Assembly (NCBI GenBank): GCA_964596345.1
Contig: CAZQSZ010000002.1
Coordinates: 372,001-436,000 of the forward strand
From: CADEDV01 sp964596345
GTDB taxonomy: Bacteria; Bacteroidota; Bacteroidia; Chitinophagales; Chitinophagaceae
Length of the DNA: 64,000 bases
Reading direction: 5' to 3'
This document shows positions 50,109 through 59,876 of the stretch, one piece after another (position 1 is the first letter of the stretch; the number at the start of each line of letters is the position of its first letter). The notes under the pieces were generated by a model. The model did not search any database. It saw only the letters and a list, made by a program, of their open reading frames with translations, and had not been told where the DNA came from. Position numbers and translations under genes: made by a program.

Positions 50109-52553
50109 TTAGTTTTTGGAGTGAATAATCTCGTCGGCTAAAGCCTTAATCCCTTTTTCAATATCTCCATCAAACTTTGCAGCATAAGCCTGTACTTTCA
50201 CTTTTTCTTTTTCCTCTGTTGTGTAAGCCAGGTATTCTTCCGGCGACACTTCTGTACGATAAACTTTGCTCAACACACCACCCAAAGAAATGAAGACCTC
50301 TTTATATTTTTTAGTTGGGTCATTGGCTTTGTTGATGGACAATACCAACGCCTTTTCTTTTTCCGTCAATCCCAATAATTCCTGTATCTGGTCGAATTTG
50401 TTTTGATACTTACTTTGGTCTAACAATATTTTGCAATCGCTGTTGTTGATAATTGCCTGCTTTACCACCGGCGATGAGATAATATCTTCCACTTCCTGTG
50501 TTACCACAATGGCTTCTCCAAAGAACTTCCTTACCGTTTTAAACAAATACTTGATGTACTCAGCCATGCCTTCTTTAGCTATTGCTTTCCAGGCTTCTTC
50601 AATCAAAATCATTTTACGAATGCCTTTTAACTTTCTCATTTTGGAAATAAACACTTCCATAATGATGATGGTTACAACAGGAAAAAGAATCGGATGGTCT
50701 TTGATATTATCCAGTTCAAATACAATAAACCGTTGCTGTAATAAATCCAGATTCTCCTTTGCGTTTAACAAGTAATCAAACTCACCACCTTTGAAATAAG
50801 GCCGCAGCACATACAAAAAGTTGGACACATCAAAATCTTTATCCTTCACATTATCACCTTTCAGCACCGCTACAAAATCATCTTTCAAAAAATCATAAAA
50901 GGTATTAAAGCAGGGAAAGATGCTTTTATCCTTCTCCACTTTTTCAAAATATAATTGAAGGGCATTTGAAAGGGCTACATATTCGCTGCGGTTAAAGGTT
51001 TCGTTATCTTTTTTCCAAAGAGCTAATAATAATGTTTTGATGCTTTCCTTTTTCTCAGTATCCAGTATATCGCCGTCGCCAATATAAAACGGGTTGAACT
51101 TAATGGGTTTTGTTTCCGAATAGGTGAAATAATATCCGTTCACCATATCGCACAAACCTTTGTAGGAATGGCCTACATCTACCAGCACAATATGTGTGCC
51201 TTTTTCGTAGTAGCTCCTTACCATGTGGTTGGTAAAAAAGGATTTTCCACTGCCGGATGGTCCCAAAATAAACTTGTTCCTATTGGTACAGATACCTTTA
51301 TCCATTGGTTCGTCCGAAATATCCACATGAATGGGTTTGCCTGAAAGACGGTCGCCCAGGCGGATGCCGATGGGGCTAACAGAGGAACGATAATTTGTCT
51401 CCAGGTTAAAAAAACAACAGGCTTGCGGACTGAAAGTGTCGAATGTATCATTCATAGGAAAGTCGGCGGCATTGCCCGGAATGCCCGCCCAGAATATTTG
51501 TGCCGACCCTTCGGTTTCCAATTTGGGTGTGGCATCCATTTGAGTAAGAGCCGATGAACACAGGTTTCGGATGGTTTTTAATTCTTCCTTATTATCCGTC
51601 CATGCCAATAAATTAAAATGAGCTTTAACCGGCAAACGCTGTTCACTGATAGCTTCATTTAAAAAATCATCAGTTGCCTGTTTGCTGATGGCATTTTCTC
51701 TGCTATAGGCAGAGAGGGATTGCAACCGCAGTCTTTTACTTTCCAGCTTCTGCATTGTTTTCTGCACATCCTCAATAAATACATACTGGTTGTAAATATG
51801 ATTGCAGGAAAGCAACTGACCGATAGGTGATGCAAATCCTACGCTGAATTTTGTTTTGTCGGTAGAATACTTGTCATAGTTAATCCGGGAGCCGCATAAC
51901 GCTGGAACAAATTCTGCATCTGCCATTGTATAAAGCTGGCAATGGTTTTCACCAATCTTCCATCCTGGTTTAAACTCTATATCTCTTAATACAACAGTAT
52001 CATTCCCAAGATTAAGATAGCGAAGAATAAAATCGGCCAGGTATTCATTCTCCATTTGCTTCATACTTACGAAACCACTGTCGGATAATATTTTTTGAAA
52101 TTGCCCTACATGGTTCATAAAATCATGAAAGTGCTTTGGCTTTAATGTCTCTTCCGGCACAATTGTTCTGCGGAGCAGGCTGCTGAAAATTGAAGAACCT
52201 GACTTTCGGTTTGCAGGCTTCTTTGTAAGCATAATATAGCAGCTATGGTCTAAGTAAGGCCGTTCGTTAAAGAAACGGTCGCTGCTTCTTGTAAGAAAAC
52301 TATTATCATCCTGAATAAACGAAGGTTTATACTTTGCTTCGGTAAACCAATCCTGCTTGTGCAATACACTATTAACAGGTAATACTTTTATAGCTTTTAT
52401 CCAGGCATGATGAAAGGCTTCATATTCATCATTACTCATGGTAAACAGTTCTGGCAACTGTACCTCAAACACCACTGTTACATCACCCATTTTAGAAAGG
52501 ATGGCATTGTGCTCAATGGCATATACCGGCAAAATATCACTCAGGTTTTTCAT
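50109..52553 (-). CDS. traG: TraG family conjugative transfer ATPase (VirB4-like)
   Basis: An 814-residue ATPase that powers assembly of, and substrate transit through, the mating channel. N-terminal domain ~1-330 (ILPVYAIEHNAILSKMGDVTVVFEVQLPELF). Walker A LGPSGSGKSFFTNHMVRSYY near residue 430, HIVLVDVGHSYKGL, GGEFDYLLNAKENLDL, Walker B in LRKIMLIEEAWKA-like sequence near residue 650 (MILIEEAWKAIAKEGMAEYI), and VRKFFGEAIVVTQEVEDI. Full length and intact. It overlaps traF by 17 bp. Confidence 0.95.
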   Translation of the reverse strand: MKNLSDILPVYAIEHNAILSKMGDVTVVFEVQLPELFTMSNDEYEAFHHAWIKAIKVLPVNSVLHKQDWFTEAKYKPSFIQDDNSFLTRSSDRFFNERPYLDHSCYIMLTKKPANRKSGSSIFSSLLRRTIVPEETLKPKHFHDFMNHVGQFQKILSDSGFVSMKQMENEYLADFILRYLNLGNDTVVLRDIEFKPGWKIGENHCQLYTMADAEFVPALCGSRINYDKYSTDKTKFSVGFASPIGQLLSCNHIYNQYVFIEDVQKTMQKLESKRLRLQSLSAYSRENAISKQATDDFLNEAISEQRLPVKAHFNLLAWTDNKEELKTIRNLCSSALTQMDATPKLETEGSAQIFWAGIPGNAADFPMNDTFDTFSPQACCFFNLETNYRSSVSPIGIRLGDRLSGKPIHVDISDEPMDKGICTNRNKFILGPSGSGKSFFTNHMVRSYYEKGTHIVLVDVGHSYKGLCDMVNGYYFTYSETKPIKFNPFYIGDGDILDTEKKESIKTLLLALWKKDNETFNRSEYVALSNALQLYFEKVEKDKSIFPCFNTFYDFLKDDFVAVLKGDNVKDKDFDVSNFLYVLRPYFKGGEFDYLLNAKENLDLLQQRFIVFELDNIKDHPILFPVVTIIIMEVFISKMRKLKGIRKMILIEEAWKAIAKEGMAEYIKYLFKTVRKFFGEAIVVTQEVEDIISSPVVKQAIINNSDCKILLDQSKYQNKFDQIQELLGLTEKEKALVLSINKANDPTKKYKEVFISLGGVLSKVYRTEVSPEEYLAYTTEEKEKVKVQAYAAKFDGDIEKGIKALADEIIHSKN

Positions 52554-52872
52554 TCAGCAACTGCTTTTTAAATCTCACTTTTGAATAACTTTTTATCACA
52601 TCAGGCACCGAACGCCGGGCTATCTTTTTCATCATACCATACTCCCCATAAGTACGGCTTAGTTTGTAGATACGCATAAATAAACCAGTAGTAAGCGCCG
52701 CAATAAATGGCAGGCAAAAAAAGATACCCAGGCCGCTGATATAGAATATTGCAAAAAGTATCAGCAATACCACTAAGCCGCCGCCCAGGTACCAGATATA
52801 TTGGGCTTTTAAGCCCTTGAACTCAATACTGCGATTGATGCCTTTGTTGATTTGATAGACGGAGGAGGACAT
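52537..52872 (-). CDS. traF: Conjugative transposon protein TraF (DUF4133)
   Basis: A 111-residue small membrane protein from the ATG at 52872, matching the DUF4133 layout (VirB3-like): YQINKGINRSIEFKGLKAQYIWYLGGGLVVLLILFAI (first span ~28-48), second span ~52-75, then YKLSRTYGEYGMMKKIARRSVPDVIKS. The longer frame from 52941 has no support. In related elements traE (DUF4134) precedes it, but no such gene is seen upstream here. Confidence 0.88.
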   Translation of the reverse strand: MSSSVYQINKGINRSIEFKGLKAQYIWYLGGGLVVLLILFAIFYISGLGIFFCLPFIAALTTGLFMRIYKLSRTYGEYGMMKKIARRSVPDVIKSYSKVRFKKQLLNEKPE

Positions 52873-53005
52873 GAAGTGAGTAGCAGCAAATAGCTTTCCA
52901 AATATGGTAATGAAGGGGTAAGAGAGGTAGGGCTTTCCCAAATACGGCTTACTTTTACATTATCATTTAAATAGAATTTGTTTTCAAAATATTGAAATAA
53001 GCAAA

Positions 53006-53551
53006 GTGTATACAAATAGAATATCCGAAATAAGAGAAAGCCAAAAGAATTGGAATAGAGAAACTCAATTGCTTTTTTGTACTCATATTTCTTTTGCTAC
53101 CACTGTTAGTGTACGGGATGTCTGGGCTTCCGAATCTTTAAGTGATGCAGATAAAATTTCAGGGATGAAACAGATGAATGAGTTACAGCACTATGTTATG
53201 CAAACAATTAGCCAGATGACAGTATTGCAAGTTGATGAAGGCTTTCCTGATTTTACAATAAATGCAATAAAAGTTCTGCAACAGAGTGATATTACAAAAG
53301 GCTATATTACGTTTATCATTTTTAAATCTTTTGAAAAAGCTCATATCGGTGCTTCTTTTAAAATAGTTTCGCCAACTGAATACTTGCTTTTAAACCAGGC
53401 TCTCAATGAAATTTGTGGCGGACCAGAAGCAATTCCGGATTGGGAGTTTCATACAAGAGTTGGGTTGAGCAAAGAAGATGCTTTATCTGTGTTGAGTAAA
53501 TTAGACAGAGACTGGTTGGCTAATTTTGACAGGTTTACAAAGAAAGATTAG
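53006..53551 (+). CDS. Hypothetical protein, 181 aa (GTG start)
   Basis: The frame starts with GTG at 53006; there is no ATG within the first 50 codons. The product is soluble and mixed alpha/beta (ETQLLFCTHISFATTVSV, KQMNELQHYVMQTISQMT, GFPDFTINAIKVLQQSDITKGYITFIIFKSFEKAHIGASF, GPEAIPDWEFHTRVGLSKEDALSVLSKL). No family recognised. It is divergent from traF and marks the right end of the conjugation genes. Confidence 0.55.
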   Translation: MYTNRISEIRESQKNWNRETQLLFCTHISFATTVSVRDVWASESLSDADKISGMKQMNELQHYVMQTISQMTVLQVDEGFPDFTINAIKVLQQSDITKGYITFIIFKSFEKAHIGASFKIVSPTEYLLLNQALNEICGGPEAIPDWEFHTRVGLSKEDALSVLSKLDRDWLANFDRFTKKD

Positions 53552-53576
53552 TTGATAAATGAAGTTTAATTTACGG

Positions 53577-54311
53577 CTAAACAGTATTATACTTTTCCAT
53601 AAACGCTTTATCAATATCATGCAATACTTTTTCTGCATAAAATTTCTTAATCAGGTGTTTAGTTAAAAAGCGGTTTACTTTATCGGGCAATTTCGGCATG
53701 GGACGATAAATATCAACTACTAAAACTACCCTGTCTTCTTCGCAATTATTTATTACACTATGATTCCAGCTATCATCAAACAAAATGCCTGACGATTCAA
53801 CCCATGTATATTGTTGGTCTTTTATAAGAAGGAACGGTGGGTCTTTAACCGGCACTTTTAAACCGAGATGGTAGCGTAAATAACCCCGGTACATACCATT
53901 ATGTTCAGGAATATTTTTTCCAGCTTCAAGAACTGAAAAAAAGCACTGATATATATCAGGAACTTCATTTATTAGCGCACATGTTTGCGGACAGTTTTTC
54001 AAAGCACTTGACGAAAAGTCCCCCATCATATACAACATGTACACTTTCCAACTTTTATCAGGGTTTTCCGTGGCAGATATTTTATGTTGCAGTGCATCCA
54101 CTTCATGATACCTTTTAATTTCTTCCCCTGAGGCAAGTAAGTTTGCAACCTCATATTTTATTACTTCTGTATTGCTGGTAATTGTATTTAATTTAGGCGC
54201 TGTACTTGAAATGTCAAAAAAAACAGGCCTGTTTTTTCCGCCAGTATAAAAGTCAAAAAAGTAGTTGACAACTTTACTGATATGAATAATAAGGAATTTC
54301 TTCACTTTCAT
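53577..54311 (-). CDS. Aspartyl/asparaginyl beta-hydroxylase-like dioxygenase (LpxO/AspH fold)
   Basis: A 244-residue Fe(II)/2-oxoglutarate dioxygenase. The conserved double-stranded beta-helix motifs are present: PEHNGMYRGYLRYHLGLKVP (~residue 135, first iron His and the Arg pair), GILFDDSWNHSVINNCEEDRVVLVVDIYRP (~residue 175-205, second His). LpxO members hydroxylate lipid A acyl chains at the membrane, AspH members act on proteins or peptides. The neighbour on the same strand (6 bp away) is a fatty-acid desaturase, which favours a lipid substrate. The very N-terminus is hydrophobic and may be membrane-associated. Confidence 0.83.
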   Translation of the reverse strand: MKVKKFLIIHISKVVNYFFDFYTGGKNRPVFFDISSTAPKLNTITSNTEVIKYEVANLLASGEEIKRYHEVDALQHKISATENPDKSWKVYMLYMMGDFSSSALKNCPQTCALINEVPDIYQCFFSVLEAGKNIPEHNGMYRGYLRYHLGLKVPVKDPPFLLIKDQQYTWVESSGILFDDSWNHSVINNCEEDRVVLVVDIYRPMPKLPDKVNRFLTKHLIKKFYAEKVLHDIDKAFMEKYNTV

Positions 54312-54317
54312 ACTTTG

Positions 54318-55397
54318 TCATTTACCAAGCTGTTTTAACATCTTATAGTGAGATATTACTGCTTCACTAAAACTAACATATTGCAAATATGGAGTGTTAT
54401 ATTCCTCGGCAGTTTTCGATACAATCCTGCTAATCTTTTTATAATGAATGCTACATATCTCTGGAAATAAATGATGCTCTATTTGAAAATTCAACCCACC
54501 ACAAAACCAAGTAAGCAGCCTATTACCTGTAGCAAAGTTGCAAGTGGTATTCATCTGGTGTAAAGCCCAGTCCGCTTTAATTTCTTCGTTTTCTGGCAGA
54601 GGAAATGAGGCTGCTTTTTCAACACAATGAGCCAGATAAAAAATCAACCCTAATACGAATCCCGTAGTTGCACACACAATCGAGTATCCTATTAAAAATT
54701 GGGTAAACGGAATTTTTAAAAATGCAAAAGGCACTACGATTGCATAAAGTAGATAAAACAGTTTCCAGGTAACTAGCTGCACCCATTTCCTGCCGGAATG
54801 CTGCATATTTCTAAATGGTCCAAAAGCAGCAGCTTTAAACTGTTGAAAATTATAAAACCAAACAATAAAAAAATATAAAAAACAATATAAAAACCAGGCA
54901 TAAACATGTTGGTGCCGATTGATGGAATAAAGAGGTGCATGTGGAGAAAGACGAAGTAATTTGGAGCCTCTTATATCTTCATCAAAAGCGTCTATATTAG
55001 TATATATATGATGGGCTTTATTATGCTTAATATCCCACATATAGGAATTAGACCCCACCAAATCCATTGTAAAAAATAACAACCTATTTATTTTCTTGTT
55101 TTGGCTGTATGCACCATGTCCTGCATCATGGGCAATATTAAAGCCAATGCCGGCAATTGCAAGGCCATGCAGAATACAAGCAATTATTTTTAAGTAGGCA
55201 GAGATGTTTGTAAAAAGAATAACAAAGTAAGAAGAACAAAACAAGACAAGGAAAAAAATAGTCTTTGCAAGCATTTGCCAATTGGCCTTTATGGAGATAT
55301 TGTTTTCTTTCAAATAGCTATATACTTTTTGCCTAAGCTCAGGGTAAAAGGAAGTTTTACTTTGTGGTGAAAATTTTATTATCTCTTTTTTAAACAT
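54318..55397 (-). CDS. Membrane fatty-acid desaturase (acyl-CoA/acyl-lipid type)
   Basis: A 359-residue polytopic membrane di-iron desaturase. His boxes: HDAGH (90-94), HNKAHH (125-130), and QIEHH (~311-315), the last in the family form QxxHH. About four to six spans lie at ~45-65, 70-85, 170-190 and 220-260. The third His box is typical of front-end and acyl-lipid desaturases. It would introduce a cis double bond, altering membrane fluidity. Together with the hydroxylase it forms a two-gene lipid-modifying unit within the element. Confidence 0.9.
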   Translation of the reverse strand: MFKKEIIKFSPQSKTSFYPELRQKVYSYLKENNISIKANWQMLAKTIFFLVLFCSSYFVILFTNISAYLKIIACILHGLAIAGIGFNIAHDAGHGAYSQNKKINRLLFFTMDLVGSNSYMWDIKHNKAHHIYTNIDAFDEDIRGSKLLRLSPHAPLYSINRHQHVYAWFLYCFLYFFIVWFYNFQQFKAAAFGPFRNMQHSGRKWVQLVTWKLFYLLYAIVVPFAFLKIPFTQFLIGYSIVCATTGFVLGLIFYLAHCVEKAASFPLPENEEIKADWALHQMNTTCNFATGNRLLTWFCGGLNFQIEHHLFPEICSIHYKKISRIVSKTAEEYNTPYLQYVSFSEAVISHYKMLKQLGK

Positions 55398-55517
55398 TAT
55401 ATCCTGTTTCTATCATGTTTTATTAAAACTCCAAAGGAGCCATGTTTAAAGCACAGATATGTTTTTATGCCCTATCCTGTGTGGTAAATATTCCTTCAAA
55501 AAGTTCATTTATTTAGC

Positions 55518-57233
55518 TTAGTTATTCATCCATACAGGAATTTTGATAAAACTGTCGTTATGCCATTTTACTTGTAAAGGTTCTCGTGCATCATTTATCG
55601 TTTCTTCCGAAACTGGTTTTCCAGAGCCATAGTTGATAATTTCAAAGGGATGCTTGTTGATGTTAAGTAAAATAACAAGGCGGCTCCCTTTGCTAATTTG
55701 CTTACTTACAAATCGTGTATTTTCAAATGGGATACTTTCTTTTTGATTGGGCTTTAGAAATTGCCGATTAGTGTTATTTTTAGCAAAACTTGCCCTGCCA
55801 ACATAACGGGTTAGAAAAAAATACTTCCCATCTGGTTTTAATTCATACAATGCCAGTGAAACATCCATGTCCTTTTTGTTGATGGTAGCGAACAGATTTC
55901 CTGTGAATGAGCCGTTTATTGAGAACTCTTTTGCAAAAGGCATTGTTGTAAATACAAGCCCATTGCTTGCATCAAGGGAGTCGAAAATAATTTGCGGAGT
56001 GTAATAATTATTTTGATTCTCTCTGTCTTTAAAGTCTACAACTTGCTTTTCATTCGCTCCTTTTTTAGGTTTATCGTTCGTTAATGAGCTATGGTCTAAA
56101 TAGAAGGTCAGCGTATCGTTACTTATTTTTTGTAAAGATGAAACATGCTTCCATTCATTTGTTCCCATTACCTGGTAGTTTACCTTATCTTTCAAAATTT
56201 CCGGCTTTGTTTTTCCTTTTAGTATGTAATCTAGCCAGTCGTAAGCTAATTTTTCCATACTTATGTTGGCTACACTGTCAATATTATAGCCCATCAGATT
56301 TTTAGCAGGCTTGCGTTGCCCGCCAAAATGATCGTAAGGGCCGATAACAAAATAGTGGTTTGCCTTTTTATTATACTTTGTGTGCAGCTTGAAATATTGA
56401 ATAGCCCCAATTTGTGACCCATCATAATAGCCAGTAGTAGTAAGAATGGGTATATTAATTTTTGCATACTCAGCAGGGCTCGGTACCATTTTTTGCCAAT
56501 ATTTATCATAGGCTGGGTGAGAAAGCCAGTTTTGAAAAATCGGATTCTCTATACCCGATAAACTGTCAAGCTTATAGTAAGCTACCCCATTGTTAAAGTA
56601 GTCAAACGGCAGGCTTCTTGGCAACTGCTTTAGTTTATAAATATTATCGTTACTCCAACTAAGAATATGGGTTAAAGGAACATTGTTTTCCATCGGAAAA
56701 TCGAAGCCCGGCATTACAGCTACTTGTGGTACAATTGTTTTTAAAGCAGGATGAGTATTTTTAACTGTCGACCATTGTGAAAAACCAGTATAACTGCCAC
56801 TGTACATTCCCACACTTCCATTGCACCATTTTTGTTTACTTATCCAATCAATTATCTCGTAAATATCTTTCCCATCATTTTCAAAAGGCTTATAGTTTTT
56901 CAAATCTGTTTTAATACCTCTACTATAAGCCACAACGCCAACATAGTCCCTATCGGCAGATTTTTTTCCAAATATTGCATCACTTGCATCCTGATAATAT
57001 GTTGTGTAGAACAAGACTGCTGGCAAAGGTTTGGTATTTGATTTTTTTCGAACAATAATTGCAGAAATAGGCACACCGCTTTTTGTTGGAATTAGAATAC
57101 TATCCTGTATGAGATAAATACTGTCATTTTGTATTGATTGTTGAGCAAATGTTGATTTACCTATTGCTATGAGTAATACAAAACTTACCAAAAACATAAA
57201 ACTCTTTGAAGTAGTTTTTTTAAATTTTATCAT
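55518..57233 (-). CDS. CocE/NonD family hydrolase (S15 / X-Pro dipeptidyl peptidase-like), exported
   Basis: A 571-residue secreted hydrolase from the ATG at 57233 (the frame to 57263 adds ten residues ahead of the signal peptide). Signal peptide FMFLVSFVLLIAIGKSTFAQ. The alpha/beta domain has GDS-like VGVVAYSRGIKTD, GMYSGSYTGFSQW with nucleophile Ser (~residue 148), and PYDHFGGQRKPAKN with the His region (~residue 320). The C-terminal ~200 residues form the jelly-roll of the CocE family. Substrate unknown; could be peptide or ester. Confidence 0.82.
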   Translation of the reverse strand: MIKFKKTTSKSFMFLVSFVLLIAIGKSTFAQQSIQNDSIYLIQDSILIPTKSGVPISAIIVRKKSNTKPLPAVLFYTTYYQDASDAIFGKKSADRDYVGVVAYSRGIKTDLKNYKPFENDGKDIYEIIDWISKQKWCNGSVGMYSGSYTGFSQWSTVKNTHPALKTIVPQVAVMPGFDFPMENNVPLTHILSWSNDNIYKLKQLPRSLPFDYFNNGVAYYKLDSLSGIENPIFQNWLSHPAYDKYWQKMVPSPAEYAKINIPILTTTGYYDGSQIGAIQYFKLHTKYNKKANHYFVIGPYDHFGGQRKPAKNLMGYNIDSVANISMEKLAYDWLDYILKGKTKPEILKDKVNYQVMGTNEWKHVSSLQKISNDTLTFYLDHSSLTNDKPKKGANEKQVVDFKDRENQNNYYTPQIIFDSLDASNGLVFTTMPFAKEFSINGSFTGNLFATINKKDMDVSLALYELKPDGKYFFLTRYVGRASFAKNNTNRQFLKPNQKESIPFENTRFVSKQISKGSRLVILLNINKHPFEIINYGSGKPVSEETINDAREPLQVKWHNDSFIKIPVWMNN

Positions 57234-57282
57234 TTTTTTTAAGCTTAATGTATTTTTACTCAAGTTACGTTAGATAGTATCT

Positions 57283-57648
57283 TTACTTGTTATACTTCAT
57301 TTGTTTGTATGCCAAAAATGTAATCCAAAATGCAACTATTACAATAAAAATATTTCCGGTTGCAGATATATTAAATAAACCAAACAATACAATCAAAAAG
57401 CTACCTATAACCCAAAGCAAGTCTAAAATTGTAATAACTTTTATAAGCGGCTTACTTGCTAATTTTCGAGTGGCGACAAACCAAACGAATGCTGCAAATA
57501 ATAATAGGCATCCGCCTAATATAGGGAATACATAAGTATTGCTTATGTTAAAAAGTCTGTTTAGGCTTTCAGACAAGACCAACATTGTAAGACCACTTAT
57601 GGCAGAGAATATGCTATTGATGGTCAAATATTTTTTTAGTTCTTTCAT
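57283..57648 (-). CDS. Small four-span membrane protein, 121 aa
   Basis: Four hydrophobic helices (about 8-30, 40-60, 70-90, 95-115) with short loops; N-terminus MKELKKYLTINSIFSAISGLTMLVLS. No family recognised. It precedes the CocE gene by 20 bp on the same strand and may be co-transcribed. Confidence 0.55.
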   Translation of the reverse strand: MKELKKYLTINSIFSAISGLTMLVLSESLNRLFNISNTYVFPILGGCLLLFAAFVWFVATRKLASKPLIKVITILDLLWVIGSFLIVLFGLFNISATGNIFIVIVAFWITFLAYKQMKYNK

Positions 57649-57747
57649 TCTTAGTTTTTGCTTATTTATTAGAGGTTCCCCATTCTTATATAGAATAAAT
57701 TTCTTCGAGATTTAGTATAGTTAATTCTATCGTCTGTAAACTTCAAT

Positions 57748-58296
57748 CTATTTTTCCTTTTGAACTATGTTGTAACCAACAGAAATGCCTGTATAATGAA
57801 AACGCTTATCATGCCAATCACCCGCCGATGAATTTTCAATTCCCCCTGCAGTTAAAAAATTGATGCCGAAAGTCAAACGCTTTATTTGATAACCTGCACT
57901 GAGGCCACCAAACATAGCTGCTACCGATGGCTTTGATAAGACGCCGTTTATTAATGTTTTGCCACCTAACTCCCCAATACCAAGCTTAGGTTCTATGTAA
58001 AATTTTTCTTTAAAATTATATTTGTAACCTAGTAGAAATGGAATAAGTCTTGTGCTTACCTTTCCTGTTTCAACAGAGTTTTTCGAATTGAATTTTGAAA
58101 CCCCAGCAGAAAGTGTTAGCTGCCCAGACTTACCAAGCCCATACATTCCTTTAAGAGATATGCCAAAGCCCGGGTCATTTTGAAAAAATGGGATAGTCGC
58201 TTCTCCATTTACACAAAGGGCATTATTCTCCTTTTGAGCGTTGCTTACTAAAGTTGCAATACAGAATAGTTTAACGAAGATTAATTTTTTAAGCAT
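57748..58296 (-). CDS. Outer-membrane beta-barrel-like secreted protein
   Basis: A 182-residue exported protein (signal peptide MLKKLIFVKLFCIATLVSNAQ) with amphipathic beta-strand periodicity (GFGISLKGMYGLGKSGQLTLSAGVSKFNSK, FYIEPKLGIGELGGKT, FHYTGISVGYNIVQ), ending in a strand with aromatic residue close to the C-terminus. It is typical of small Bacteroidota porin-like barrels. No ligand is evident. Confidence 0.6.
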   Translation of the reverse strand: MLKKLIFVKLFCIATLVSNAQKENNALCVNGEATIPFFQNDPGFGISLKGMYGLGKSGQLTLSAGVSKFNSKNSVETGKVSTRLIPFLLGYKYNFKEKFYIEPKLGIGELGGKTLINGVLSKPSVAAMFGGLSAGYQIKRLTFGINFLTAGGIENSSAGDWHDKRFHYTGISVGYNIVQKEK

Positions 58297-58366
58297 AAAA
58301 TATATTTCTTGGGTACTGAAATATTTTAAATATTACAATCCACTTTAACGCTTTCATTTTTAATCC

Positions 58367-59317
58367 TTATTTTTTATGTGGTTGCCTACTTTTCCTTTTA
58401 GGCTGAAGTCCAAATCCATTCTCATTTAGCCATTCAATACACCAAAGCACCCATTTATCACCTTTTGTTTCATGTTCCAATCCAAACCCATGCCCACCAT
58501 TTTGAAGAATATGAAATTCGGCTTTTACCTTAGCCCTCTGCAAGGCTTCATAAAACAACAGGCTATGTTGTACAGAAACTCTTTCGTCATCGCCTGCATG
58601 TAGCAGAAATGTTGGTGGCGTAGTAGCACTTACATGTTTTTCGTTGCTAAAAAAGGTTAAGGAATCTTCGGATGGATTTAGCCCAAGTAATTTGGCAATG
58701 GTGGCATTTACTTTGGCATGGGTGAAACTAATAACTGGGTATAGGAGCACCATAAAATCAGGCCGCAAGTTTGTATTTTCTTTATTCTCAATTACTACCG
58801 TATTAAGATGTGTAGCTTCTGTTGAAGCAAGATGCCCGCCTGCTGAAAGCCCTACAAAACCAATTTTGCTTGTATCAATGTTATACTTTTTTGCATTCAT
58901 GCGAATATGTTTTATAGCCATTTGAGCATCTTGTAATGGCCCAATGGTTTTATCCAGCATTATAGTGTCGTTAGGTAATCGGTACTTCAGGGCAAAGGCG
59001 GTTATTCCTTTACTGGTAAATGCTTTGGCAATGTCTTCCCCTTCATCTACAACCACCCTGTACCCACCACTTGGAAAAATTATTACTGCAGTTCCGTTTC
59101 CAGTTCCTCTTTTTGGGGTAAATATGGTTAATGTAGGCAAACTAACTCTTGTAAAATATTCTCTGGCTGTATCATATGTTTCCTGATAGCTTGCTGGTGC
59201 TATTTTTGAATTTGGTATATTATTTAAATAAAGTGGAATTATTTTGTGCTGTGCAAAGGAGCTGATTTGGAAAAGTGAAAGAAGAGTTGCTGTAAGTATA
59301 AAAGTTATGTTTTTCAT
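58367..59317 (-). CDS. Alpha/beta hydrolase, BD-FAE/acetyl-esterase type
   Basis: A 316-residue exported esterase-like enzyme (signal peptide to FAQ, residue ~22). Oxyanion loop GTAVIIFPSGGYRVVVDEGEDIAKAF (~residue 75), nucleophile elbow GLSAGGHLAS (~residue 160), Asp in HAGDDERV (~residue 245), and His in NGGHGFGLEH (~residue 276) form a full catalytic triad. Relatives deacetylate xylan or other polysaccharides. Normal length. It is separated by ~75 bp from its upstream neighbour. Confidence 0.85.
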   Translation of the reverse strand: MKNITFILTATLLSLFQISSFAQHKIIPLYLNNIPNSKIAPASYQETYDTAREYFTRVSLPTLTIFTPKRGTGNGTAVIIFPSGGYRVVVDEGEDIAKAFTSKGITAFALKYRLPNDTIMLDKTIGPLQDAQMAIKHIRMNAKKYNIDTSKIGFVGLSAGGHLASTEATHLNTVVIENKENTNLRPDFMVLLYPVISFTHAKVNATIAKLLGLNPSEDSLTFFSNEKHVSATTPPTFLLHAGDDERVSVQHSLLFYEALQRAKVKAEFHILQNGGHGFGLEHETKGDKWVLWCIEWLNENGFGLQPKRKSRQPHKK

Positions 59318-59389
59318 TATTCAGTTTTAAAAAAGTGAAATATGCTATTTTTTTATCAATTTCCAATACTGTGCAATAAGCAGCTATTC

Positions 59390-59869
59390 CTATTTCGGTC
59401 TAATAGGTATCCACACTTCTTCTTCTGAATTTGGGTCGTCTTTCTTAGTTTTCTCACCTAAAACTTCAAAATGTGGCCTGTCATCTAAAATATATTCTGA
59501 TTTAGGCAACCATACTCCATAAATGTATTGAGCCGTTTTATAAAATTCTTTTGTGTCGCCTTTATGAATAAATACTGCATATAGTCCGCCTGGTAATTCA
59601 AAGGTTTCTAATTCTGCTGGAACATTATCAAAATCTGAAACTTCTATTAGTGCCCATTTTACAAATTCACTATTCGGATTGAAGTTGTCAAAATGATTTG
59701 GTTCGTAAACTTGTAACGATAATTTGTCATTGGTAACATTGTTGCCTATTTCTTTTAGCCTTGGAATGAAACTACTCCAAAGTAACCCTGATTTGTTTTC
59801 AGCAAGTGACATTCTGATACTTTTGCCAACTAACTTCTTCTCGTTTAATTTTTCTATTCGTGGGTTCAT
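59390..59869 (-). CDS. GyrI-like / AraC effector-binding-domain protein
   Basis: A 159-residue soluble protein with the GyrI-like small-molecule-binding fold (two beta-alpha-beta repeats): MNPRIEKLNEKKLVGKSIRMS, IPRLKEIGNNVTNDKLSLQVYEP, ALIEVSDFDNVPAELETFELPGGLYAVFIHKG, and IYGVWLPKSEYILDDRPHFEVLG. Members bind hydrophobic drugs or DNA gyrase. It lies 7 bp from the pentapeptide gene upstream, so the pair is an operon. Confidence 0.82.
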   Translation of the reverse strand: MNPRIEKLNEKKLVGKSIRMSLAENKSGLLWSSFIPRLKEIGNNVTNDKLSLQVYEPNHFDNFNPNSEFVKWALIEVSDFDNVPAELETFELPGGLYAVFIHKGDTKEFYKTAQYIYGVWLPKSEYILDDRPHFEVLGEKTKKDDPNSEEEVWIPIRPK

Positions 59870-59876
59870 TATAATA

